Shown: one piece after another, positions 1 through 12,100 of the stretch | Numbering within the stretch: the first letter of the stretch is position 1 | How the letters are laid out: each line of letters begins with the position of its first letter | Source of the DNA: Paragonimus westermani | Taxonomy: Eukaryota > Platyhelminthes > Trematoda > Plagiorchiida > Troglotrematidae | Assembly (NCBI GenBank): GCA_008508345.1 | Contig: QNGE01001254.1 | Coordinates: 17,072 to 81,071 of the forward strand | DNA: 64,000 nucleotides | Direction: 5' to 3' | Translations under genes and position numbers: made by a program | The notes under the pieces: model-generated | Databases searched by the model: none | What the model was told of the DNA's origin: nothing | The model's input: only the letters and a program-made list of their open reading frames with translations

Positions 1-141
1 ATCAACCGTTTGCAGAAGTCACGTATGAAGTCTGCTGAAGAACCAGTTCCATTGGATCCCAGTAAGTACGTATTGAACTGTTCTTCAGTACAACTGAATT
101 CTATGCAATTAGAAGTCTTAGCTTTGGGTCTGGTTTAATCC
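1..141 (+). pseudogene. Penelope-like element, N-terminal protein fragment
   Basis: An open frame from the window edge to a TAA at 139-141 encodes a peptide ending in LEVLALGL. The stretch around KYVLNCSSVQLNSMQLEVL matches the region just upstream of the DKG motif in the PLE copies at 49.8 kb (YVHNYSSVIL...LEVLSLGP) and 32.3 kb (MEALSLGLKF). In those copies this segment precedes the reverse transcriptase. Homology stops at the TAA and nothing downstream continues the protein, so this is a truncated relic. Its left side is cut by the window edge, so more of the element may lie outside. Confidence 0.7.
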
Positions 142-999
142 AGAGGTATCGCGTTGGAACTACACTACTGGAACTAACTGAATTGCAGGCAATACGTACC
201 ATGTATGGATGAAGCTGTCTGAGTTCGTCTTAACAACTCCAGCCTTTGAAGACTGAAAGCTCGGACACAATGCGCGTATTCATTAGTCCAAATCAAGTAT
301 TTTGTCACTTTCGTCAGCTGCCATACAGGGCAGTTTATCCGAGACATCAAGTTGATCAGAATCATACTGTCTGTCTCGATGCTTCACACGTTTGTTGATC
401 CGCTGCCTCCGTTTATCAAAGCGAATTAAGCTGAATAACTTTTCAGTACAATCCCATTCCTCCATGTACATAGTGGCCCCCTACGCCAACTTTCTAATTC
501 TAAGTATATGAGAGTCACTTTGAGTAGCATTGGAAGAAAGTCACTTTATACCGGTAGTTTTCACCACAGTCAGATGGCACGCATGTCATACCTGGCTTTT
601 AAACTTTTTATTCAATTAGCTCCTTTTAATCGGCCGATGTTTCAGTGCTTATGTTCTCATCCTTGTTTTTATTATTTACCGTTTTTTATTCCAGCGCGTT
701 ACAATTCAAGGATTTTGTCTTTTGCTAACCCCTCAAAACATTCATCTAGTCGTAAGCGTTACTTCGATTTTATTGTTTCTCGTCAGCTTATAAGCTACGA
801 AAAGTTGGCCACAAAAATTTCATTCGATACCATTCACCCCCTTTTAATCGTATCTGCTTTAGTGTAGTTCTACGTCCGCCCCAAACGTCATTACAGATGT
901 TTACATACTGAAAATAGTAGATTTTGGTTTACATCAGTTGAACACCACTTTCAGTTTATCAGTTTTCGTATTTTTTAGAACCTTTTGGTTAGTGCGTTT

Positions 1000-1100
1000 C
1001 GAAAAGGCTTATTCTTTTTTAGTGAAAAGGATACATGAAAGGTTAATGAAGATACAAAAACTGCAATCAAGTGCGAATGCAACCGAAATCCCCTACTGTA
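1000..1100 (+). repeat. Weak copy of interspersed repeat (copy D)
   Basis: The stretch around 1045-1080 (…AAACTGCAATCAAGTGCGAATG) resembles the core shared by 20538-20665, 53086-53205 and 56935-57010. It is the most diverged copy, and the match is convincing over only about 40 bases. Confidence 0.25.
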
Positions 1101-1430
1101 TACTACTAAACGAAAGTTTAATGGTCTTTGTGATCTCGATTCGGAGAAGAGCCATGGCTGCAGGGTAAACGACTTGAGTTCATCGGATAGTTACCTTGTC
1201 TAGTGTCGAGGCGATCAAGCAATCTAACAATTACTCACAAGCTAATGCGGTTGCACATAATAATTCGGTGGTTCCTAGTGTAAGGTCGCCAGTGCAGTGG
1301 TCAACACGGCTGACGCACGGAAGCGTGGCCGGAAATGTAGTCTCGGTCGTGGTATTTCGCCGTGGCAAGGATAAGCACCCCTGACAAGCTATAGCATGAC
1401 TAGGATTCGGGTCTAACGCTATTTCTAGTT

Positions 1431-1493
1431 GGGTTGGACGAAAACCCTATAGGAATGTGAAATTTTCAACCACTTGTGAGTGACGTCCAACCC
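1431..1493. repeat. 10-bp perfect inverted repeat
   Basis: GGGTTGGACG at 1431-1440 is followed by its reverse complement CGTCCAACCC at 1484-1493, with a 43-base loop. No function is evident. Confidence 0.4.
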
Positions 1494-1864
1494 TGTAAGA
1501 AATTGAGAATGTAAAATCAGTCATTTCGGTGCAAATGGATCTAGTCCAACCATGCACCGTTACATCACGTTTGGCTGGACAAGTGTACAAGTCCACTCGC
1601 CACATTCTTGAGTTAACAAGGAGGTTGAAACAACAGAAATTTTTGTATCTGATGAAAATTGTGACTAGCTGGTATCCTATCCATCAGGATCATGACAACT
1701 GCTACTATTGTGTGCGTCGACCTCCCCTAGTTAATCGTCCTTTGTTTGTCGAAGATGCGTATATACGAATTGCTGAAAATTTACCACTCCGGGTGCATAA
1801 AACGTATTCTCGGCTTGTATTGCACAATTCTGGTCGTACGCAGCGTTCGCTGAACTTTCCAAAT

Positions 1865-1882
1865 TTATATATATATATATTT
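1865..1882. repeat. AT dinucleotide microsatellite
   Basis: A short alternating TA run, followed a few bases later by a run of seven G. Confidence 0.7.
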
Positions 1883-4800
1883 GTTGGGGGGGTGATCAGA
1901 TTTAGTTTCTGTTCTCCAGTTTTCGTCGTAGTCTATTTACATTCCCTTACAACTCATCTGTGGGATTTGTTAAAACCGCTTCCACTCAAAACCACCATAC
2001 TGTTTATCCATCATGCTTTCTGAACTGTCCGATGCCGGCTCAGACGCACACGAGAACTCAGGTTCCGTCTAATGTGTGACACTTCTGACAGTAGGACAAA
2101 GGAAAACACTGGACCTCAACGGTGATGTCATAATGGTTGACCAAAGACTAGCATAGACTGAGAGTTACACACGTCATCAATCGAGTTCAAAACTATGTGC
2201 AGTGGACTCATTCATGTGATTATTGATACTCCTGATATAATGGGATATGCACAACTCCAAAAACTGACTCCGCGAGGGAGCCACACTCTCTTTTATTCAA
2301 AACAAATCAAAACGTGATCAAAACAAACTACCCTTCCACCAAGTGAGTTCACAGGATAACGCAGTGTGGAGTTGATGAGTAATTAGCTGTCCTAACTTGA
2401 CGGTGGAGAACTCGATTCACCCCTTGTAACTAGTGAACGTAAAGTCAATCAAAAGGTTCCCCGATAACGTGATGAAATAACCCAGAAGCCAAGAACATTT
2501 TCCCCCGAAATGGTGACAAATAATGTGCAGTTCTCTTTGTACTCAAATTCGACACATGCAAAAGTTACTGGTCTTAGTTTTTCAAAGTTGTGATGTTTGG
2601 GAACTGAAAAACTTGTGTAAACTTGTCTACAACACTTATACTAAACAATGGAGTACAGATTCTGACTAATATCTTTAAATATAATCATTTTCGCGCTTCC
2701 CTGCAGTTTAGATTATGGCCTGATTAAGTGTTGCACGACCGTGAAAGTTGTCCGTAAGTGGAACCTCACGTCTTTGAACGCTAAAATCAGTCAAGAGTTT
2801 GGATGTTATGCAGACTAGAAATAGGGCAAAATTAAGGTCATATGGGGCGATAATATTTGTGCGCCAGTTTGATCACAATTTAGGGCTTGCACTAAAACAA
2901 CTTCGCGTGAGCTAGCGATTGAAGCGGTTACACACGAAAAATGTGAACGCAGGAAAAATAAATGCATAAGGCATCTTAATTTTGTGTAAAATAACATCAG
3001 GAGAAGCTGTACCGGTTGTACTAATGACCAAAGCAAGCAAAGTCAATCCAACACCAGTTACTGGCTACTCAGAAGACGGGTGGAAAATTTTGATTTGTTG
3101 AAGAAAGTGCGTGAATGATACTGACACTCAGTGTCACAAACAAACGAAGGGCATGAAAATGCTTTAATTAGTAAAGACAATATGCTCCATTCGGTTTGCT
3201 TCTGCATGGTGCACGAAGTTATCATTGTGGACAAACCTTCGGCAATGAAGTATATAGTGTATTGGTATATGCATCTTACGCTTAGTTCGTCACTGGGGAC
3301 GAGGCAATAACCCCGTGCAGATAAGGTTTTCACTCAGGATGCTAAAATCTCTAAGTATTTAACCGAATAGAGTATTCTAAGAGTTTGCAATGATGCCTGT
3401 CTCAGCATAATGCGGGCTGTAATCACTTCTGTGGGCAGGTAATATCTAGCGTGTTAATATAAGCTATAACCGTTAGGAAGGATATGGATATATACACAGT
3501 CAACGGTATGAGAAGAAAGGAAACCATGGCTGTCTCCAACTCAGACAGACAGCAGAATCGTGCAACATTTGGTTGAAGTTTTCATATTGTGCCTTTTCGC
3601 TTCTGTTGAAAAGGCTGTGGAGAGTTTTTGATGTTTTTCGCGGACAGATCTACAAACATTGGGCTGGCCGGTTAACTGATAATAATTTCCGCAGGGACAC
3701 AGGTGTGTATGAGGACTATGACTGAAAGATTAAAATATACCAGAGTCAGTCTCAGTAATTTTCTGGTTTGAAATGGTGATTTGCTTGAACTGCTTCGCAT
3801 GTCATATGACATATCCGTACTGTTCTAGTAAACTTTCCACACTGCAGCCGGAATTTATTAATCAAACCAGAACGCCAATAAAGATCATTTTCAGTACTAC
3901 CAGTAAGTTGGTTGGCATACTTGATGGACTAGATAAGACTCAACTGTAAAAAAAATCAGAGTTTTAGCTAGATTCAAAACAATAACAGAAACAGCATGCT
4001 CAAACACGGTAAGCGGTCCACCAGCCGGACTCTCCAGCTACCTAGGGAGCCCGGAAGATATACATTTAGACTTTGTTAGCCACTCGTCACATCGTCTCAT
4101 ATGGAATCTAACAAACGATCCAGAGGATCGATTCCAGAACTGATTTAGGCCGGATGTTCTTGAGGCTTCAAGAAATACTGTTTGTTGACATGTCAAGCGG
4201 GTGTGTTGTCCCGACCGTCGATCACTGATCACGGTTTTTCAAACATAAAACAGACTTTCTTAAAGATTTTGAGAAACAGATCAGAAAGAACTGTTTCACG
4301 TAATATATGTTTGAACTTATTTTTCTAGCTCTCATCCACATTAGTTTCTCTTCGGACCAAAATGTACAAAAGAGTTGGAAAAACATTGTGAAGCACAATC
4401 ACTAATTCAATAAATATGCACATGTGCTGACGCATATCAGCTACTAAGACGATTTGAGACTTGGACAAAATTCGTCACGTTAGGAAAACACATGCTCTTA
4501 CTCGTCTAATTCTACACTCTCAACCAGCAGAAATCTTTGATTTTCCAATACGTAACAAATTATAGGTATTTGTGCAAGTTTTCCTCTAGATCAACAAATT
4601 ACTCAATATTTAGCAGACAGCGACGGTAGTATTCTATAGAGCGCTATAATAATTTGGCTGGATTCACACGTTAACATATCGGTGACCTTAACCGGGTGTA
4701 AACGGGGAAGGTTTTGTTGATCCTGTTTCATAAGTGCTCCTTTCGCTTCCGACACAAAAATTCGTCACTGAACACGTGCTGGTTATCCGCGCCGGACTGT

Positions 4801-7800
4801 GTTCGAGCGATGGGGAAAAACAATCACACTATACTACTCACACGACTAGTTAGTAGTCAGAGGAGAACAAGTATTTAGGTATTGGCCTAATCGGGAAAAA
4901 ATGCATGGTAAAATATTGGAGTGCAGTTTAGAGTGTTTTGGTCACACAAGAACTGGGTATCGGCAACCGTAGCATCCTCGGATCATTGTTATGTGTGAAC
5001 AAACCTGTTTGTTTGTTTTCGCGTTGAAGCGCATAAACCATTTGTTGACTTTTCGAATAAACAATCCTTGCGCCCTCCACATTCTTGGCTCACATCATTG
5101 GTAACATTGCCAACATCCGTTCACTCGTTATGGTAACTGACATGCTTAGGTTCTTAACATTGAGAATCATGGATGACTCTTCCCGATACTCCGTTCACAT
5201 CACAGGTGATATGAGATGATTTTTTTCTAAGGCACGGGTTTAACCTGGGTTTTAGTCTGCCATGTGACTTACCAACCCTGGTTGCGTAAGCTAAGAAGGT
5301 CTCTCCCAGAAAACACTCCCACCATTCTCACCTCGGCTTACGTTGGACACAAATAAGTGAGAACAATCACAAATTACTCAATGTCTTCGGTCAACATGGC
5401 GCGCTAAACCGTATACAAGCGCCATCAGCAACGCTTTTTCAGATGATTATTTTATCTTAAATTACCTAAGTTGGTAGGCTATTCATATTGATTTTCAGAC
5501 AGATAGGATGAAACAAGCTGGCTGTGATACTTATTGAGAACAATCAAGATAAGTGACATAAATCACTTTCCCTTACATAACTATGCAATCGTTATAGTGT
5601 TACAATAACAAAGAATTTGACTGGTTTCGGATTTCTGAAGTTCATAAACATTTAAGAGTTATGAATGACATATCGCGCATACGTTGTTGTTTCACAAAAA
5701 ATGGTAACCGAAGGGCAGACGATTTGCTACGAATCACAAATCCAAGAAAAAACAATAAACTGCCGAATACAAAATTATTCACTGTAAGTGAAATTGATTC
5801 TCTAGAAGTGTCACATTCAACACACATCCAGTTGAGCGTATCTTTAGGATTGTCGATCACATATGCTGTCTTCAACTATGATTACCATATGCATCCGTGT
5901 ATATCCATCCTCGCATCATGTTTGCTGCGGCAACAGATGAAAAACACCAAACTTTGTCTGCACAAGACATCTGACATTCTACTATCCAACTTTTATAAAG
6001 TACCTACCAATTGGAGTCTCATTTGAGCTTGAAGGAGTCTTGAGAATATTGAAAACAAAGTCTTACTTGATTTAGCTGAACCTTTATTTTATGCATCGAT
6101 TTACACAAAATTCAAGAAGGCCTGTAAAATTGGTCAATTACGAGGAACAATGTTTACGTCACTCAGGAGAAAGTAAGTCTTTTCTATTGTTCTTTTCACT
6201 GGAAAGCTTTTCAAGCGTGAGTTTCAAATGGCGTCTAATGTCTTATCATACACTTTTGAGTCAAAATTTTCTAGGGTTTATTTCGCTTTTCAGGAAGAAG
6301 CTTCCAACGTAGACAGACTATTATCTACCTGACCGATAGAGACACAGTTCTGATATTAACCTCAATGCAAACTAATAAAAACCAATCAACGCAACTGCGG
6401 ATAAAACGGTGGACGCTGAGGGTCCGAAATGCCTCTTGAGAACTCTGTTCAAAGAAATGCGAAAGGCACGAACCTTGTAAACAGTATTGGACTGTCAGTA
6501 TGGTGGACAGTTGGTTAAAAACAAGTCATAAGAAGAAACAAACCAAATATACAACAAGAGCCAGATTCATCTATTTAGACACCAGGACTCTTCTACAGTG
6601 ACCATCCTTCGGGGATTAGAAGAACGGTTGCTGTAAAAGGATGGTCCATGTGAATTGGTTGAGTGGACAGTTATCAAAGGAGTGTGAGTCTTGGCGATAC
6701 TCATTATACAGAATGTTCGTTGTTAATAAGTGCATACTCGTTGGGTCCTTACTGTCCTCAAGATCACTTGCATGTAGATCTAAGTTGAGAGGCGTGCATA
6801 ATAGAACCAACGATGGTCAAGAAAAATGCATAAGAAAATAATGACCGCCTAAAATGGTTCCAACAACGTTAGGAATAGTTTGGGCAAATTCCTCCCAGCT
6901 GAGTTGGGTAACTTATGATTTTCGATGGCAGAAGTTCACATCCTCATATGTCGTCGTCCACCACCAGATTGTAGTAGGAAAACGTATCCTGGCTCGTTGT
7001 ATGGATTATGTGATTTGTCACGCTGACGTGCTAAACTATTTATCTGTGTAACGTCAACGCGTTTATCAGGATATAACGTATTGTGGCAAATGTTCGCCGC
7101 ATATCAAGAGCTTGTATTATCAGTGAACTCCAGAAATGAAAAACTTAAATCGTCATTTTTCCGTGGGAGGCAACAGAGAAGACAACTGAAGTGCTGCTCA
7201 TAATCTTGTCACCCGCGAATGCAGTTTGTCAGTCGATGTCCTCAGTCAAAAAAGTAAGGTCGTCCTTACTAGTCAAGCAATTAGACGTGTTACATAAGTT
7301 GCACATGAAGTTGTTGGATCGTTATTTTTGAAACGTCTTGGACTGTTGCATCTTTCTTAACATCCTATACAATGCATGCTAGACGAGTGTTTACACAGTG
7401 TTTTTAAAATTCTATCCTTTGGCATTTTCCACTATACTGCGAAGCATTGTCTCGAAGACATGTTAATGAATAATACAAACTGGAACAAATTAAAAGGGTA
7501 ACTCATTAACTATACTACTCGCACACACACGGACTTCGGAATATCATCCTGTCTGGTTCATACATTCTCGGAGTAAAACCAATAGTTCTACATAGCTCCA
7601 ACTGTTATCTCGATTAGTATTGCAGTATCCATTACTAATGCCTATAAGTTACCTTCTTGAGAACTTATGACAGTGGTACTTAGAACCATCAATACCGAAA
7701 ATATTAATGCCTAAATTCGTATTCTTTTGCAAGTTGGTGGTCGAAGATAGAAAGTGCACCAACTTTTTTCTCGATTTAAAGTGCTTAGTTTAAGAATTTC

Positions 7801-8179
7801 ATATTGGTCAACAATGAAACGGATACAGTTATTCGTTATCCATAACAGCCTTGAACGAAACAGTGGAATTCCAAAATCAGCTTTACCATTGAACGACAAC
7901 ATGTTGATGCTCTATCGTTTGTATATTTTCTCTTGCAGCGTCGTAATAACCATTCCATACTGGACAGGACTGCCTCAACTTTCACAATTTTCCCCAGAAA
8001 TCACAGTCTGGCCCAAAATGTTTGATTTAAATCTATCTTCTTCAAGCTGAGTACGACACAATGAACATGAAGATAGTGGTTAAAGCAGGACTGCATAAAA
8101 CTTAATACATTGTGAACCTAGTGTCATTTGGAGATTACTGACATCGCTACGCTGGTGCTGTGTTAGTTTTTCCGACGAA

Positions 8180-9150
8180 AGCAGTTCACGAGAACTGTAG
8201 GCTTCGAATAAAAGACTTCCGTGTTCACAGACTAGGGTTTCGCCGCCGCATTCTGGTAGCCTTAACAGTGGCTAAATTATAGCATACCAGACCTCTGGTA
8301 TGAACACTTGCGATGCGGTAGATTGGCTTAGTTTTGACATCCACACTGAGTTTGGTTGGAGTTGATAAGGTGGGTCAAAATCGCTCTGGAGGTCTTTCGT
8401 AACCGTCCCGTCGTAGGCCAGGTAGGATACTGTCCGCGTATTCTGTGTGTGAAAAAGCTGCTTATGCGACCGATGTAATCCGCTCCATACGGACAAGGAA
8501 CTGAGCAAATGTAAATTGAGATAGCACAAATGTGCACTGCATCTTTCAAATAAAGGGCTACAATTGACTTTCGGTGGACGGTAGTTTTAGCTGTGCAGCA
8601 TGAAAAGTCGTCTTCAGAACCATGTCAAGCCTTCCAGATAATTAGTTTCTGTACGGCAAGTTTAGATAGATTGTCCTCCAAACGTCAGCTGTTTCACAAC
8701 TCTGCCCTTCCCTTCTTTGCACACTGAGAGCTGGGAATGTGTCCGGATATCTCTTAGCATGCGACGTTTCACAAAAAGCTTGAGCTCTTTGTCCGCCGTG
8801 TCCCCAGTACCAATTCTGTGCATTAGGTTTACTAAACATTATATCAAGTTCCGTTTGCGCTTCGATCGAATAAGCTGTAGAAGCCATTCCTTGTCCGCCT
8901 CCTATGTGTGCCTCGTTGAATTGATCCAGTTCTACGCCAATCCAGCACAAACACGGTCTTTCTATAGTGCAAAACGAAAAATGACTAGGGAGATGTCGTT
9001 CAAAGGATGAGATTATCCGTTAGCATTTGTAGAGAAATTCACCAAGCAAAGGCAAGCTGTCGCCAAGGCTTCAGGAATTTCGAAAATAAATGTTTACCAT
9101 CAGTTGCCTTACACGGGTGACGACATTACTATTCTGTTGACAACCCATCT
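8180..9150 (-). pseudogene. Decayed Penelope-like element, RT C-terminus and GIY-YIG endonuclease
   Basis: Read on the minus strand from 9150 to 8180, several frames join into the last third of a PLE protein. The order is a SLPLLG remnant of the SLPFLD motif (~9050), CWIGVELDQFNE matching the WTGQYLHFES block (~8945), VYLNLPYR matching VFLRLPFKG (~8660), and FHAAQLKL (~8590). Then comes a GIY-YIG core with YGADYIGR (~8477-8490), THLINSNQT matching the ARHLIQTGH block, and NPSL-stop-TRKSF matching the C-terminal NPPLCVQKQF (~8200). The endonuclease motif R-x-x-EH has become RGQ, so the catalytic glutamate position is lost. Several stops and frameshifts make it non-functional. No hammerhead-like motif or terminal repeat was found beside it. 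It differs enough from the other copies to be a separate, older PLE lineage. Confidence 0.75.
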
Positions 9151-12100
9151 TATGGCAGCTAGGACAGGTACATTCTACTCACCGCAATTGTTCATACTGC
9201 CCATCAATATTTGAATTCCAGCACCACCACTGTAAATCTCACCACCGCTCAATGTCATATCAGACAACATTAATGAGTTCTCGTGTGCGTCGGGTCACTT
9301 ACATACGCGAATCGGATAATTGTTCGGAGCAACGAACACATTCCTGTTCGAGTCCGTAAAACGCCACTGGATACTACAACGTCCGAATCTGCTCAGAATG
9401 TGACAAGTCGTGAGAAAACCAAATAATCGATTACTGAACGCTTGTTGACATGTCGGCTTGAAATGAACCAGGAAAACTTCCTTCAAATACGTTATGCAAC
9501 CAAAATTTGAACGCTACTGCGGTTCCAGGAGACGATAACAGTTAAAGAATGGGAATCACCTCTTTGTGCAAAGAAAGTTCTACTCATCTTTACTAGATTA
9601 GCCTGTTAAACTGTAATTTCCGATGTTTACGTGCCTGTTTGCTTGCGATCTTTGATTTTTTCCTCTGGTTTCACAACTTTTCTGTATAAACCCACAGACT
9701 GCAACATGCTCCTGTTGAGTTTCTAGTGACCTGCGAGCGTATGAATTGACAGAACTGTGTGTCGTAGTAGATAAATGGGTGTGTGTTCGATTTTCGTCCA
9801 CCATCAATTTAAAATGCCTTTCTCGAAGCACAATCGAAATGTAGTTCTAACAGACATCGAAAAAAAAGAAGGGTTTGGAAACAAACCGTATATTTTCTGT
9901 AGTGTTTAGAAGTATGATAAGTGGTTACTCCTAGTCAAGTCTGGGACCAACGGCAACAACCAAGCGAATAAAAGAAAAGAAGCGCGAGGTGGGCTCCAGC
10001 CCACTCAGCAGTACTCAAAAAGGCGCCCAGCGAAAAGCGTGTAGAACCTTCGAGTACGTTAAACGATGCTCGAAAAAGTACAGGTTAAACGACCTTGAAG
10101 AATGGAATGGCAGATAAGTCGTTAAGACAATAGCAGACGTTCACTGCGTGCCGTTAGTTGTACGACAGAAGAAAGTGGCATTGGCCTCATATCAGGTTTC
10201 TTAGAGCAAGCGTAAACAGAATCATGGGTACAGAACAGACAAATGAGGAAACACGGTTGCAGCCGGGACCTTTATAGAAGCCACACAATCGCAGGTCACT
10301 ATAAGATGTAGTGTAATGTGCTTGGGAGGTATATTGTGCAAACAAGGTTTCCGAAGTTTTGTTAGGGGAAAAGTTGGTTTACCTTTTTAAGAATGAATAC
10401 GTTTCGAATTTGCATATCGCTTATTTAGGTGGTGTCAGATATCTCTCTAGGTGACTCTGCGCGCGCAACAAACAACGTCCATTTTCATTTCAATTGTAAA
10501 GAGTGACCTGTTGTAATCAATATTTGCATAACTTCCCCCGGTTTAGTGAATTGTGACTTCATATTGTAGCCAATTTACGGTGGAGTAAACCGGTGTCATT
10601 TTAAACCTGAAGACTTATTGTACTTCTTTGGCCGTATTACGTAACCTTCCTCTATAAGCCTATAAAAGTCACTCACGCAGCTAAACTCAGTTATGATGGG
10701 GATCAAACGGCAAAATATTCTCCGAATCTGCTCCAGCAACCAGCATTATGACAGTGTATGGTTAGTAGTTGCGCAGCGGAGGTTACGGAAGCCGAACCGA
10801 TGTTTGCTGAAATGATTAAAGCGATAGTGGATATGGAATGGGGTAATGCCATAGGAGCTTGATGACAACTAGGTAAGACAGCCACATTGAAGAGATAGTC
10901 GCCTAACAGAAATGACAGTGTGTGGAATTTTGCTATACCACGCCTTTAGTACGGCATACTGCTTGAAAATGGAGGATGCGTAACGCATTATTAGACCATT
11001 GTTGAAGCAGTCACCACCGAATCTTTTAATAGCAAAGTGTCTTCCTCCATTAAAAAGAGGATACTGTGTCACAGTGAACAAATACTTGGAGGCACCTCAA
11101 TTAGTGAACAGTGTAGAGTAGATTAACTGTGGACATTAAACACCGGCAAGTTACAGAGGACGAGAAACCTGTGCATAAAAGACCGACTAGGACGTACGCC
11201 AAAAACACGAGGAATGAAGTGTCAGACCACTTCGGGTTGAAAGGAAGTGAAGGCAGTGGGTTAGGTGCAGTAGTAGTGTTCCCGTGGCTTGGTCGCCTGT
11301 AGTATATAGGAAGGGCATTTAGGCTTTCAGTATAACCCCTACGTAAAAAAAACTCGTTTTCAACGAGTATATAACATTGAGAGTTTCTGTGACATAAATG
11401 TTGTTAATTCTGCCTGTCAGTGAACGGAAATTTGTCGTCTCCTTAGGAGATTGTCGATTTTGTTGTGTCACCTGATGCACCCGTAGTCGTTTCAACGTTG
11501 TCACCTGAAACTCGACTTAGTCGGAGTAGCCCCCTAACTAGCCGAACGTACCCCTGTTCTGCATGTATGTTTACTGTAGTTTTTTGTATATTCACTTACA
11601 GTAGTTTCCTCTTGTGATAACCACTGATAAGCCTGGAAAAATGAACACTTCAGAAGGTTTATTCTGTTGGTGGATGACCCTTATATGTGTATGGGCCTCA
11701 CGTAAAGCAGCAGTAGGATATTCATATTTTTACCGTGGAGAAAAAATGGCTGTAACCGCTTTTATAACGCATCTATCGTATAAAAAGATATGTTGCTGAG
11801 CTGCATTTTACGCACTGCTTCTATATAGTTTGCTGTGTTTTCGGTGGTGAGTTAACGCAGTTTTCTGCCTACTGCACACCCTCCAGCTGAGCAACAGTCT
11901 GCTTTGTAGGAGCAGCGTACCCTGTTCTATGTTGGGCACCCGACTCTGAAGTGATGCCAGTTGGCATGTGATATATTCAGCCGGGATTGTGTGTTTGATC
12001 TGACACTTCTAGTGTGCCAACAACGCAGTCAGAATATAAAACAAACGTTGTGACACTTTGCACCCATACCGTGTTACGTGGTAGTTAATGTGAAACTAGT

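Larger units (their letters stand above)
142..8179. other. Spacer with no recognisable gene
   Basis: I recognise no protein, RNA or mobile-element domain here. The longest open frames (about 119 codons at 508-867, 164 codons at 1529-2023, 121 codons at 5661-6026) have no familiar motif and are within the length expected by chance at this base composition. Small items inside are an AT dinucleotide run at 1865-1882, a 10-bp inverted repeat at 1431-1493 and a weak member of an interspersed repeat near 1000-1100. Confidence 0.5.

Noticed and set aside
1529..2023. 164-codon open frame, plus strand
   Set aside because: No recognisable motif and a T-rich, microsatellite-containing C-terminus; the length is within chance for 64 kb in six frames.
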